DNA from: Rheinheimera oceanensis
GTDB taxonomy: Bacteria; Pseudomonadota; Gammaproteobacteria; Enterobacterales; Alteromonadaceae
Length of the DNA: 64,000 bases
Reading direction: 5' to 3'
Assembly (NCBI RefSeq): GCF_018831085.1
Contig: NZ_JAGPNM010000003.1
Coordinates: 186,001-250,000 of the forward strand
The notes under the pieces were generated by a model that saw only the letters and a list, made by a program, of their open reading frames with translations, was not told where the DNA came from and made no database searches. Positions within the stretch are counted from its first letter, which is position 1; every line of letters starts with the position of its first letter. Positions 16,996 through 25,641 of the stretch are shown here, in pieces. A program made the translations under genes and the position numbers.

Positions 16996-18128
16996 TGTTT
17001 AGCGCCGCTGATGTAACTTTTATGGCGCAGGCCATCCGTCTGGCAGAGCTTGGCCGTTATACCACTAGCCCAAACCCGAATGTGGGTGCGGTGCTGGTGC
17101 AAAACGGTGTAGTTGTGGGCTCCGGCTACCATAAGCAAGCCGGTGGGCCCCATGCCGAAGTGTTTGCTTTGCGTGAAGCCGGCAGCGCAGCAAAAGGCTC
17201 AACCTGTTATGTCACGTTAGAGCCTTGCAGCCATTATGGCCGTACACCGCCTTGTGCTGAAGCCTTGATTGCAGCGGGTGTTGCCCGCGTGGTAATGGCA
17301 ATGCAAGACCCAAATCCGCAGGTAGCCGGGCGCGGTGTCGCCATGTTGCGCTCTGCCGGTATTGTTGTCGACGTGGGGTTACTGGAGGCTCAGGCGCGGG
17401 CTTTAAACCCGGGCTTTTTAAGCCGGATGGAGCGCAAGCGCCCTTATGTGCAGCTAAAACTGGCTGCCAGTTTAGACGGGCGCACCGCGCTGGCTAACGG
17501 CGACAGCAAATGGTTAACCGGCGCTGCTGCCCGCGCCGATGTGCAGCATTACCGTGCACAAAGCTGCGCTATTTTATCTACCGCCACCACAGTGCTTGCT
17601 GACAATGCCCGGTTGAATTTACGTGCGGAACAACTATTGCAAAGTGTGACGGCACTGGAAAATGGCGAACTGCGCCAGCCCAAGCGGGTGATCCTCGACA
17701 GAAACGGTACACTGGATCATAAGCTGGCACTATTTAATGACGGCGGTGAAGTATTACTGTGTGTCAGCAAGGTTGAAAACTCCCGGCAACTGCCCAATAT
17801 CGCCAGACAAATTCATTGCCCTTTAGATAGCAATGCGCAATTTGATTTAGTGGCGCTGCTGGAGCATTTAGCGCTGCGCGAGAATGTTAATACCTTATGG
17901 GTAGAAGCTGGGGCCACGCTGGCAGGCACCTTGTTGCAGTTAGATCTGGTAGATGAATTAATCGTCTATCTTGCACCAAAACTATTAGGTAATTCTGCTC
18001 AGCCGCTGGCAGTGCTGCCACAGTTTACTGCTCTGGCTCAGGTGCCTGAGCTAAGCTGGACAGACATACGTATGGTGGGGGCCGATATCCGCCTTACTGC
18101 CACTTTAAATCATGCTGCAAAAGGCTAA
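16995..18128 (+). CDS. ribD: Bifunctional riboflavin deaminase/reductase
   Basis: Performs the second and third steps from GTP to riboflavin: deamination, then ribosyl reduction, of the pyrimidine intermediate. The N-terminal cytidine-deaminase-like domain (about 1-145) shows the zinc site HAEVFAL and PCSHYGRTPPC. The NADPH-dependent reductase domain (about 150-377) begins PYVQLKLAASLDGRTAL. Length 377 is usual. It starts on the nrdR stop and ribE follows after 11 bases. Confidence 0.95.
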   Translation: MFSAADVTFMAQAIRLAELGRYTTSPNPNVGAVLVQNGVVVGSGYHKQAGGPHAEVFALREAGSAAKGSTCYVTLEPCSHYGRTPPCAEALIAAGVARVVMAMQDPNPQVAGRGVAMLRSAGIVVDVGLLEAQARALNPGFLSRMERKRPYVQLKLAASLDGRTALANGDSKWLTGAAARADVQHYRAQSCAILSTATTVLADNARLNLRAEQLLQSVTALENGELRQPKRVILDRNGTLDHKLALFNDGGEVLLCVSKVENSRQLPNIARQIHCPLDSNAQFDLVALLEHLALRENVNTLWVEAGATLAGTLLQLDLVDELIVYLAPKLLGNSAQPLAVLPQFTALAQVPELSWTDIRMVGADIRLTATLNHAAKG

Positions 18129-18139
18129 CGGGATAACCT

Positions 18140-18790
18140 ATGTTTACAGGTATTATTGAAGCCACAGGCCAGCTTAGCGCGATACAACAACGCGGTGCTG
18201 ATATCACGGTAACTATACACAGCCAGAACCTGGACTTTTGTGACGTAAAGTTGGGCGACAGCATTGCCAGCAACGGCGTATGTTTAACGGTAACCAGACT
18301 GGATAAGTACAGCTTTGATGCTGATGTGTCATCAGAAACACTGGCGCATACCTTGTTCGGCCAGTATAAAACCGGGCAACAAATTAACCTAGAAAAAGCG
18401 ATGTTGCCCACCACCCGCATGGGCGGGCATTTAGTCAGCGGCCATGTTGATGGTGTCAGCCGCGTAACAAAAATTGAAGCCAGCGGCCGCGCCCGGCATA
18501 TCTGGCTTACGTTGCCTAAAGCACTGGCGCATTATATTGCCGCTAAAGGTTCAGTTACTGTTGATGGGGTTAGTCTCACGGTAAATGAGCTGAGCAATGA
18601 TGCATTCAGGCTTACTATAGTGCCACATACGGCAGAGCAAACTACCATTTCCCAGCTTAAAGTGGGTTCTAAGGTACACCTTGAGGTAGATTTAATTGCC
18701 CGTTACCTGGAACGTTTACTCAGTAAAGACAATGGCAGCGCCAATAGCGGTGTCAGTATGGCGCTGTTGGCTCAGCGTGGTTTTTTATAA
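18140..18790 (+). CDS. ribE: Riboflavin synthase, alpha subunit
   Basis: Final step: dismutates two 6,7-dimethyl-8-ribityllumazine molecules to riboflavin. The 216-residue product is an internal duplication of two lumazine-binding barrels, beginning MFTGIIEATGQL, with the repeated signatures SIASNGVCLTV and SVTVDGVSLTVN and the HLVSGHVDG motif between them. Named ribC in E. coli and ribE in other schemes. It lies between ribD and ribB in the operon. Confidence 0.95.
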   Translation: MFTGIIEATGQLSAIQQRGADITVTIHSQNLDFCDVKLGDSIASNGVCLTVTRLDKYSFDADVSSETLAHTLFGQYKTGQQINLEKAMLPTTRMGGHLVSGHVDGVSRVTKIEASGRARHIWLTLPKALAHYIAAKGSVTVDGVSLTVNELSNDAFRLTIVPHTAEQTTISQLKVGSKVHLEVDLIARYLERLLSKDNGSANSGVSMALLAQRGFL

Positions 18791-18802
18791 ATAAGGTTTG
18801 TT

Positions 18803-19912
18803 ATGCAACTGAATACTCCTGCTGAAATTATTGAAGACATCCGTCAGGGTAAAATGGTCGTGCTGATGGACGATGAAGATCGCGAAAATGAAGGCGATCT
18901 GTTGATGGCGGCAGAATATGTTACGCCCGAAGCGATTAATTTTATGGCTACCCATGGCCGCGGTTTAATTTGCTTAACGCTGACGAAAAAACGCTGCACT
19001 CAGTTAGCGTTACCTTTAATGGTAGATGCGAATAAATCACCGTTTTCTACTAACTTTACCGTGTCAATTGAGGCAGCAGAGGGCGTTACCACCGGTATTT
19101 CTGCAGCAGATCGGGCCCGCACGGTAAAAGCGGCAGTCGCGCGCGATGCCAGACCCAGCGATATAGTACAGCCGGGGCATATTTTCCCGCTGATGGCACA
19201 AGATGGTGGCGTGCTGGTGCGTGCCGGCCACACTGAGGCCGGTTGTGATCTGGCCCGTTTAGCCGGGCTTGAACCTGCTGCAGTAATTGTTGAAGTGCTG
19301 AATGATGACGGCACTATGGCGCGGCGGCCTGATTTGGAGCTGTTCGCGCAAAAACACGGTATTAAAATTGGCACCATTGCCGATTTAATTGAATATCGCA
19401 ACCTTAATGAAACCACTATAGAACAGGTAGCCAGTTGCCAGCTACCCACCGAAGTGGGTGAATTTAAGCTGGTAACCTTTAAAGATACCATCGACAACCA
19501 GATCCATTTTGCTTTGGTAAAAGGCGAAATCAGTGCTGATGAGCCTACTTTGGTGCGGGTGCATTTACATGACACTTTCAGCGATTTGTTAATGGCTGAC
19601 CGGGCAGCTAACCGCAGTTTTCCATTGCATACCGCCATGGCGCGGATTGCCAAAGACGGCGGCGTGCTGGTGTTGCTTGGCAAGCATGAATCTACCGAAC
19701 AGCTTATCCGTACTGTACAAGCGTTTGAAGCTGAAGATAAAGGTGAAAAGCCACGCAGCGCACCCTGGAAAGGCACTTCCCGTAATGTAGGGGTGGGGTC
19801 GCAAATTCTGGCCAGTTTGGGCGTGAAGAAAATGCGTTTACTCAGCCAGCCGAAAAAATACCATGCCTTGTCTGGTTTTGGTCTGGAAGTAGTGGATTAC
19901 GTTAGCGAATAA
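18803..19912 (+). CDS. ribB: 3,4-dihydroxy-2-butanone 4-phosphate synthase with degenerate GTP cyclohydrolase II-like domain (RibBA-like, RibBX type)
   Basis: The N-terminal 200 residues form a complete DHBP synthase, which makes the four-carbon riboflavin precursor from ribulose 5-phosphate: acidic metal loop [19 protein letters not shown] and [17 protein letters not shown] are all present. The C-terminal half is folded like GTP cyclohydrolase II, but the zinc-binding cysteines expected in a CLTGD...RCDCG segment are absent; the equivalent place reads [20 protein letters not shown]. This matches the RibBX variant described in Shewanella-type proteobacteria, which lacks cyclohydrolase activity. 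A true ribA should then lie elsewhere. RBS AAGG; 12 bases after ribE. Confidence 0.92.
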   Translation: MQLNTPAEIIEDIRQGKMVVLMDDEDRENEGDLLMAAEYVTPEAINFMATHGRGLICLTLTKKRCTQLALPLMVDANKSPFSTNFTVSIEAAEGVTTGISAADRARTVKAAVARDARPSDIVQPGHIFPLMAQDGGVLVRAGHTEAGCDLARLAGLEPAAVIVEVLNDDGTMARRPDLELFAQKHGIKIGTIADLIEYRNLNETTIEQVASCQLPTEVGEFKLVTFKDTIDNQIHFALVKGEISADEPTLVRVHLHDTFSDLLMADRAANRSFPLHTAMARIAKDGGVLVLLGKHESTEQLIRTVQAFEAEDKGEKPRSAPWKGTSRNVGVGSQILASLGVKKMRLLSQPKKYHALSGFGLEVVDYVSE

Positions 19913-19936
19913 CCCGGTTATTCGCTTGCAAAGAAA

Positions 19937-20070
19937 GCCTATAGCCAATGGATTTCAAGATGCACCTAGGCGGCAAGCGAGTGAATCCCCATGAGCTTAG
20001 CTGTACTAAGTGATTGGGGTGAGCGAGCGCAGCCAACAACGGGGCATCTTGAAAGACGAAGGGTATGAGC
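19937..20070. repeat. Folded intergenic repeat (family II) between ribB and ribH
   Basis: Outer arms TTTCAAGATGC (19953-19963) and GCATCTTGAAA (20044-20054) are perfectly complementary. Inside are AATCCCC and TTGGGG blocks around CTTAG-CTGTA-CTAAG, and flanking GCGAG blocks. The whole can fold into one long imperfect hairpin and has no credible reading frame. It looks like a dispersed repeat, though only one copy is in the window. Confidence 0.65.
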
Positions 20071-20156
20071 CTGTGTTACAAAGACTATGCCGGTTTAGGC
20101 AGTGTTGTGCTATTATGCACGGCTAATTTTCAGCGGTCAGATTTTAAGGGCAACTT

Positions 20157-20621
20157 ATGCAGGTTATTGAAGCAGGGTTTTCTGCCAACGGTAAGAAGTT
20201 TGCGTTAGTGGTAGCGCGGTTTAACAGCTTTATTGTTGAGAGCTTATTGAGCGGTGCAACCGACACATTACAGCGTATTGGTAACGTGGCAGAGCAGGAT
20301 ATCACTGTGATCCGGGTGCCGGGAGCCTTTGAATTACCGCTGGCAGTACAGCGGGTTGCCGCCAGTAAAAAATATGACGGTATTATTGCGCTGGGTGCAG
20401 TTATCCGCGGTGGCACGCCACATTTTGAATATGTATCCGGTGAATGTACCAAAGGTATTGCCCAGGTAATGATGCAACATGACATTCCGGTTGCTTTTGG
20501 TGTACTAACGGTAGACAGCATTGAGCAGGCCATTGAGCGTGCAGGTACCAAAGCGGGCAATAAAGGTAGCGAAGCTGCTATGTCTACGCTGGAAATGGTT
20601 AACCTGCTGGCCAAGCTGTAA
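20157..20621 (+). CDS. ribH: 6,7-dimethyl-8-ribityllumazine synthase
   Basis: Joins DHBP with the pyrimidine intermediate to give lumazine, the substrate of riboflavin synthase. The 154-residue product shows [17 protein letters not shown] at the N-terminus, then [12 protein letters not shown], the GALIRG-type loop as [16 protein letters not shown], and [20 protein letters not shown]. It is separated from ribB by a folded repeat and followed by nusB after 17 bases, the order known from E. coli. No FMN riboswitch is seen before any rib gene here. Confidence 0.95.
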   Translation: MQVIEAGFSANGKKFALVVARFNSFIVESLLSGATDTLQRIGNVAEQDITVIRVPGAFELPLAVQRVAASKKYDGIIALGAVIRGGTPHFEYVSGECTKGIAQVMMQHDIPVAFGVLTVDSIEQAIERAGTKAGNKGSEAAMSTLEMVNLLAKL

Positions 20622-20638
20622 CAGGAAGAGACACATAC

Positions 20639-21052
20639 ATGAAACCTAATGCCCGTCGTCAGTCACGGTCACTTGCAGTGCAGGGAATTTACAGCTGGCA
20701 TGTCAGCCAAAATCCTATTGCAGACATTGAGCAGCAATTACTGCTGGAAACTAACGTTAAACATATGGACGTTGGCTATTTTCAGGATCTGGTGCGCGGT
20801 GTGGTTAAAAACCATGCAGTACTGGATGAAGCATTAAAACCGTATTTAGACCGGCCGTTCGATGAAATTGATTTTGTTGAAAAAGCCATATTGCGGGTAT
20901 CTGCTTACGAGCTTAAATATCGTCTTGATGTACCGTACAAGGTGATTATCAACGAAGCTATTGAGTTGGCTAAAGCGTTCGCCGCTGACGATAGCCACAA
21001 GTTTGTTAACGGCATTTTGGATAAAGCCGTACGCGTACTGCGTCCAAGTTAA
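20639..21052 (+). CDS. nusB: Transcription antitermination factor NusB
   Basis: RNA-binding partner of NusE (S10) in rRNA antitermination. At 137 residues it matches E. coli NusB. Landmarks are the basic N-terminus [20 protein letters not shown], the central [23 protein letters not shown] (key part [19 protein letters not shown]) and the end [16 protein letters not shown]. The AGGAAGAG ribosome site is good. It lies between ribH and thiL, a conserved order. Confidence 0.95.
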   Translation: MKPNARRQSRSLAVQGIYSWHVSQNPIADIEQQLLLETNVKHMDVGYFQDLVRGVVKNHAVLDEALKPYLDRPFDEIDFVEKAILRVSAYELKYRLDVPYKVIINEAIELAKAFAADDSHKFVNGILDKAVRVLRPS

Positions 21053-21085
21053 AGGAGAGCCGACATTAGTCGGCTTCTTAGTTCT
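21053..21085 (+). promoter_or_regulatory. Ribosome binding site bridged by a hairpin before thiL
   Basis: AGGAG (21053-21057) is the only good Shine-Dalgarno match before thiL, but it lies 28 bases from the ATG. Between them AGCCGAC-ATTA-GTCGGCT (21058-21075) forms a perfect 7-bp hairpin. If folded, it leaves a 10-base spacing to the start codon. It could also be read as a weak terminator. Confidence 0.5.
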
Positions 21086-22048
21086 ATGGGTGAATTCGAA
21101 CTCATTTCCCGCTATTTTGCCAGTTGTGGCGCCAAGCGCGCTGACAGTGCCATCGGTGTTGGTGACGATGGTGCCGTGTTGCAGGTGCGTGATGGTTATG
21201 ACTTAGTGGTAACCACTGATACCATGGTGGTAGGCACACACTTTTTTCCTGATGACGCCCCCCGGGCACTTGGCCACAAACTGGTAACGGTAAATGTCAG
21301 TGATTTAGCCGCCATGGGCGCCGAGCCCGCCTGGTTGTCTCTGGCGCTGACGTTACCGGCTGTAGATGAACCCTGGGTGGCAGCCTTTGCTGCGGGCTTG
21401 CATGAAACCGCCGAATATTATAATTGCCAGCTAATTGGTGGCGATACAACGCGTGGCCCGCTTAGCCTGACGATGATAGCCAAAGGCATAGTGCCGCGTG
21501 GTAAAGCGCTGACGCGTAGCGGCGCCAAAGTAGGCGATTATATTTATGTTACCGGCACTTTAGGGGACGCCGCATTAGGGCTGAAACTGTGTCAGGGCCT
21601 GCATGAGGTCAGCAAAAAACATCAAACCCATATTCTGCAACGTTTTCATTATCCGTCAGCCCGCGTTGCCCTTGGCCAGGCACTACGGAATATTGCCAGC
21701 AGTGCAATGGATTTATCTGATGGCCTGTATAGCGATATTCAACATATTATGAAGCGTTCTGCGGTAGGGGCCAGTATTGACGTTGCACGCTTGCCGTTGT
21801 CACAGGCGGTTAAAGACAGTTGTGACAGCGCAACTGCCATACAGCTGGCGTTATCAGGCGGTGAAGATTATGAACTGCTGTTTACTGTACCAGAAGCCCG
21901 GCGGGGGTCACTTGATGTATTGCTGTCACCTTACGGTATTGGCGTTAGCTGTATCGGCCGCATTACCGGGGCCGCCGGTAAGCTGGAACTGAAACAGGGT
22001 GAGCAACCGTTCAACTACCAGCATAATGGTTTTAAGCACTTCGCATGA
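21086..22048 (+). CDS. thiL: Thiamine-monophosphate kinase
   Basis: Phosphorylates thiamine monophosphate to the active diphosphate. The 320-residue product begins MGEFELISRYF, the usual family start, and has GVGDDGAVL, VTTDTMVVGTHFFPD, VNVSDLAAMGAEPAWL, QLIGGDTTRGPLS and LSGGEDYELLFTVPE, all ATP/metal-binding segments of the PurM-like fold. It overlaps pgpA by 4 bases (ATGA). The ribosome binding site arrangement is odd: see the hairpin entry just upstream. Confidence 0.95.
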   Translation: MGEFELISRYFASCGAKRADSAIGVGDDGAVLQVRDGYDLVVTTDTMVVGTHFFPDDAPRALGHKLVTVNVSDLAAMGAEPAWLSLALTLPAVDEPWVAAFAAGLHETAEYYNCQLIGGDTTRGPLSLTMIAKGIVPRGKALTRSGAKVGDYIYVTGTLGDAALGLKLCQGLHEVSKKHQTHILQRFHYPSARVALGQALRNIASSAMDLSDGLYSDIQHIMKRSAVGASIDVARLPLSQAVKDSCDSATAIQLALSGGEDYELLFTVPEARRGSLDVLLSPYGIGVSCIGRITGAAGKLELKQGEQPFNYQHNGFKHFA

Positions 22049-22524
22049 GCACTGCACAGTTTAACCTGAAAAAATGGTATCAGTTTCTTGCACTTGGCTT
22101 TGGCAGTGGTCTGTCACCCAAAGCCCCCGGTACTTTTGGTACTTTAGCTGCTGTGCCGCTGGTTATATTGTTGCTGTGGGCCGGTAACATCTATTTGCTG
22201 GCCTTTGTTATCGCCGGTAGTGTACTTGGTGTGTACTTATGTGGCCAGACAGCACGGGACATTGGCGAGCATGATCATGGCGCTATTGTCTGGGATGAAA
22301 TTATCGGTTATAGCATTACCATGTTATGGGCGCCATTGCATTGGCAAACATTACTGCTGGGTTTTGTATTATTCCGCTTGTTTGATATTGTAAAACCATG
22401 GCCAATAAGTTGGTTCGATAAAAATGTACATGACGGAACTGGCATTATGCTGGACGATATTGTCGCCGGTATTGCTGCGCTGTTGTCATTACAACTGTTA
22501 TTACCGTTTTTACCTTTGGGTTAA
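22045..22524 (+). CDS. pgpA: Phosphatidylglycerophosphatase A
   Basis: Inner-membrane phosphatase that makes phosphatidylglycerol from its phosphate. The 159-residue product has several hydrophobic helices (residues about 32-48, 50-66, 85-110, 135-155) and the family motifs SGLSPKAPGTFGTLAAVP, GAIVWDEIIGY and DDIVAGIAA. The ATG overlaps the thiL stop, so translation is coupled; it ends the riboflavin/thiamine operon. Confidence 0.94.
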   Translation: MSTAQFNLKKWYQFLALGFGSGLSPKAPGTFGTLAAVPLVILLLWAGNIYLLAFVIAGSVLGVYLCGQTARDIGEHDHGAIVWDEIIGYSITMLWAPLHWQTLLLGFVLFRLFDIVKPWPISWFDKNVHDGTGIMLDDIVAGIAALLSLQLLLPFLPLG

Positions 22525-22550
22525 TTAAAAAGTAGAAAGAGAACGCACCA

Positions 22551-25500
22551 ATGAAAAATGCCTTACTGTTGCTTTTATTGTGGTGTCCTCTTTTCTCACA
22601 TGCGTACAATCAGCCTTCGGTGTATGACTTTGATATTAAACACTGGAACAGTGCTGATGGTTTATCCAGCAATTCAGTGCGTTCTGTCAGCCAGGATTCG
22701 CAGGGCTTTATCTGGGTAGCTACCTTGTATGGCCTGAACCGCTTTGATGGTGTGCAGTTTGAACACTTTACCAAAGAAAGCCACCGCCACCTGGCCAGCA
22801 ATAGTGTTACCCGCCTGTTACATGACAGCCAGGGCTACATGTGGGTGGGTACTAAGTCTGGCCTGTCTGGCTTTAACCCTTTAACACTACAGTTTGAACG
22901 CTACCAGATATTATCTGAAGTTACTGCCATTATTGAAGTTCGCCCCGGTGAAATTTGGGTAGCGGCTGATCATCTGTTTCGTATTCACAACGGCAGGGTC
23001 AGCAGGGTGCAACAAGTTCTTTCACAGGTAAGCCAGTTAGAACTGGTAGACGAACATATCTGGATCATGGGTTCAGAGCAACTGTACCGCATGGATCTGG
23101 ATGGTAATATGAAAAGCTATACCTTACCGGCCGAGCTTATTCAGACACCTGTGTATGATTTGTACTGGACCGAAAAAGGCTTACATATTGCCGGTGAGTC
23201 TGGTTTTTATCATCTGGATGCCGACTCAGGCCTGGTGCAAAAATGCCAGTTGCCGGATCAAAACAGCGCAGCGGTATATAAGCTGCTGCGTGATAGCCGC
23301 GGCAATAGCTGGATATCAGCCCACCGTAAACTGTTTCACAAACATGCTGGTCAGCCATGGCAACATATTACCGGTGATGAATTGGGGAGCTACCCCTGGT
23401 TCAGTGATATTTTTGAAGACCGTGACAACAATATCTGGCTTGCCAGTTTCAGCGACGGTTTGTACCGTGCCGCAGTAGGAAATATTCGCCGGGTAGTGCC
23501 ATTTCAGCCTGACGCAGTGGTGCGCAGTGTAGCTGTTACGCCTTCAGACACCTTGCTGGTGGCTGGGCAGTCGGATATTGGCGAGTTAATGGCTGATGGC
23601 CAGTATCACAGCCTGGTTAACACTGAACAGCTTGGTAGTGGCACCGTACATGATATTTACTGGCCGGATGCTAACCATATGTGGCTGGCTACTGACAATG
23701 GTGTACTGGCGTATCAGCGCGATACCAAGCAGTTTAAGGCGCAGTTTGATAGCTTAAAAGGTTTTACTGTAAGAGTGTTGCAAGCAGATATTCATGGCGG
23801 TTTGTGGATTGGCGGAGTGATGGGGTTGGTGCACTACCAGCACAACAAGCTGACACCTTTTGCGTTAAACACTGAGCTGGAGTCCCGCCATATTACAGTG
23901 TTACAGCAAACAAACGAACAACTGGTATTTGGTACTACCCGCGGTTTATATCTGTATGAACAACAGCGTCTGAGCCGGCTGGGCGTGGGAACTGCATTAT
24001 ATAACAGCTACATTACTGCCTTACAATTGCTGCCGGGTGGGCACTTGCTGGCCAGTACACTGGATGACGGCATTTTTATTCGTCGCACTGACAACAGCTG
24101 GTATCAGTTACATTCGGCTAACGGGTTGCCACACAGCCCGGTGGTCAGTATGACATACGATGCCGCTACAGATTATATTTGGATCAGCAGTCACAAAGGC
24201 ATTTTCCGGCTGCAGGCAGCGGACCTTGACCAGCCCGGCAACCTGGATAACCTGCCAATACAAGATGTGCTGGGGCCGTATGACCGCCAGTTGGGTACTG
24301 TACCGGGGCGCTGCTGCAATGGGGCTGGCCATGCTAAGGTAGCGTTCTGGCAGCAACAGTATTGGTATCCGACATTAAAGGGGCTGGTAGCGGTACCGGC
24401 AGAGCTTAACCGTAACGCCGATAAACCTGTGCAACCGGTAATTAAGCTGGTGCAGGGCCAACAAAGTTATGTTGTTGCCGCCGAGCAGCCGCGTGTTGTA
24501 CTGGAGCTGGATGATCGCAATATCAGTATCAAATACTCTGCGCTTGAATTTATCAAACCGGCGGCTTTACAGTTTCGCTATCAGTTAAAAGGCTTTGAAC
24601 AACACTGGCACGACGCCGCAGATCGGCGTGAGGCGGTTTATACTAATCTGGAGCCGGGCCGGTTTGTATTTCGTGTGCAAACCCGGTTGGAGAATGAACC
24701 CTGGGCCACCGCACAAACGCAAGAACTGGAGCTTGTTGTCCCCAAGCGTTTTGATGAAACCCTGGTATACCGTGGCTTATGGCTGGTGCTGTTTTTGTTT
24801 TGTCTGTACGGCCTGATTTGGCTACTGCGACGTAATACCGTACACCAGCAACAACAACTGGAACGCCTGGTAAAACAGCGCACACAGGAGCTGGAAAACA
24901 GTAACCTGAAGTTGAATGAGCTAAATGAGCAGCTGGCATTATTAACACACAAAGACAGTTTAACCGGCTTGCGTAACCGGCGCTTTATGTTTGAACAGTT
25001 GCCAAAAGACATAGAACATTTTCAGCGTAACCGTGAGTCAATGCAAACGCAGGGTAAATGCGTGGCGTTAATTCATCTGGACTTAGATAATTTTAAGCAG
25101 GTTAATGATCAGTTTGGTAACAGCGCAGGTGACAGCTGTATTCAGCAGGTAGCCGGCTTGCTGATCCGCGAAACGCGTGGCTCAGATTATGTTGTACGTT
25201 TTGCCGGAGAAGAGTTTGTGCTGGTATTGCGGGATATACCGCTTGAGCTGGTGGCGCAGTTTAGTTACCGGCTGAACGAGCTGGTAGCTAAAACGGTATT
25301 TAATTTACCTGACGGGCATCGTACCCGGTTAACCTGCTCGGTGGGTTATGCTGTGTATCCGTTAGAATTGCTTGGCGGCCAGCTGATTAACTGGGAAGTA
25401 TCGTTACAACTGGCTGAAATGGCGCTATACCATGTTAAACATGCCGGCAAAAATGGCGTAGCCACTATTACATTTGATCAGCAGGTAGACGCTTTTGAAT

Positions 25501-25586
25501 TTGAGGATTCATCTCATGTCGAAGCACAGGTAGAGCGTTTGCTATCTGCCGGGCTGGCACATTTTGACCTGAAAAACAGCCGCTGA
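22551..25586 (+). CDS. Two-component-regulator propeller protein with C-terminal GGDEF domain (diguanylate cyclase)
   Basis: A 1011-residue membrane sensor that likely makes cyclic di-GMP. After a signal peptide (MKNALLLLLLWCPLFSHAYN) comes a long periplasmic region of propeller repeats (recurring WxA/WxG blocks such as GFIWVATLYGLNRFDG, GYMWVGTKSGLSGFNP and NIWLASFSDGLYRA), a Y_Y_Y-type domain (about 660-735), one membrane helix (LWLVLFLFCLYGLIWLL), a short coiled coil and a GGDEF domain (from about 800). The active-site motif is AGEEF, a tolerated variant, and an RGSD inhibitory site sits five residues before it. These propellers usually precede histidine kinases; here the output is GGDEF. 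It starts 26 bases after pgpA with AGAAAGAG upstream. Confidence 0.9.
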   Translation: MKNALLLLLLWCPLFSHAYNQPSVYDFDIKHWNSADGLSSNSVRSVSQDSQGFIWVATLYGLNRFDGVQFEHFTKESHRHLASNSVTRLLHDSQGYMWVGTKSGLSGFNPLTLQFERYQILSEVTAIIEVRPGEIWVAADHLFRIHNGRVSRVQQVLSQVSQLELVDEHIWIMGSEQLYRMDLDGNMKSYTLPAELIQTPVYDLYWTEKGLHIAGESGFYHLDADSGLVQKCQLPDQNSAAVYKLLRDSRGNSWISAHRKLFHKHAGQPWQHITGDELGSYPWFSDIFEDRDNNIWLASFSDGLYRAAVGNIRRVVPFQPDAVVRSVAVTPSDTLLVAGQSDIGELMADGQYHSLVNTEQLGSGTVHDIYWPDANHMWLATDNGVLAYQRDTKQFKAQFDSLKGFTVRVLQADIHGGLWIGGVMGLVHYQHNKLTPFALNTELESRHITVLQQTNEQLVFGTTRGLYLYEQQRLSRLGVGTALYNSYITALQLLPGGHLLASTLDDGIFIRRTDNSWYQLHSANGLPHSPVVSMTYDAATDYIWISSHKGIFRLQAADLDQPGNLDNLPIQDVLGPYDRQLGTVPGRCCNGAGHAKVAFWQQQYWYPTLKGLVAVPAELNRNADKPVQPVIKLVQGQQSYVVAAEQPRVVLELDDRNISIKYSALEFIKPAALQFRYQLKGFEQHWHDAADRREAVYTNLEPGRFVFRVQTRLENEPWATAQTQELELVVPKRFDETLVYRGLWLVLFLFCLYGLIWLLRRNTVHQQQQLERLVKQRTQELENSNLKLNELNEQLALLTHKDSLTGLRNRRFMFEQLPKDIEHFQRNRESMQTQGKCVALIHLDLDNFKQVNDQFGNSAGDSCIQQVAGLLIRETRGSDYVVRFAGEEFVLVLRDIPLELVAQFSYRLNELVAKTVFNLPDGHRTRLTCSVGYAVYPLELLGGQLINWEVSLQLAEMALYHVKHAGKNGVATITFDQQVDAFEFEDSSHVEAQVERLLSAGLAHFDLKNSR

Positions 25587-25614
25587 TGACAGCTTGGTCA
25601 GCAGCGGGCTTTTT
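25580..25614 (+). terminator. Terminator after the propeller-GGDEF gene
   Basis: CCGCTGATGAC and GTCAGCAGCGG pair with one mismatch around AGCTTG, followed by GCTTTTT. The stem begins inside the last codons of the gene. Confidence 0.6.
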
Positions 25615-25641
25615 AGTGGTATTAATGACTAGTGTTAACGA

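Noticed and set aside
19000..19776. Long open frame of 258 codons antisense to ribB
   Set aside because: It lies wholly inside the well-supported ribB gene, has a serine/arginine/threonine-rich shadow composition and no plausible start region.
18600..20156. FMN riboswitch before ribB or ribH
   Set aside because: None of the conserved FMN aptamer segments (such as CGGGGCAGGGTG-like) appears; the folded region before ribH is a repeat instead.
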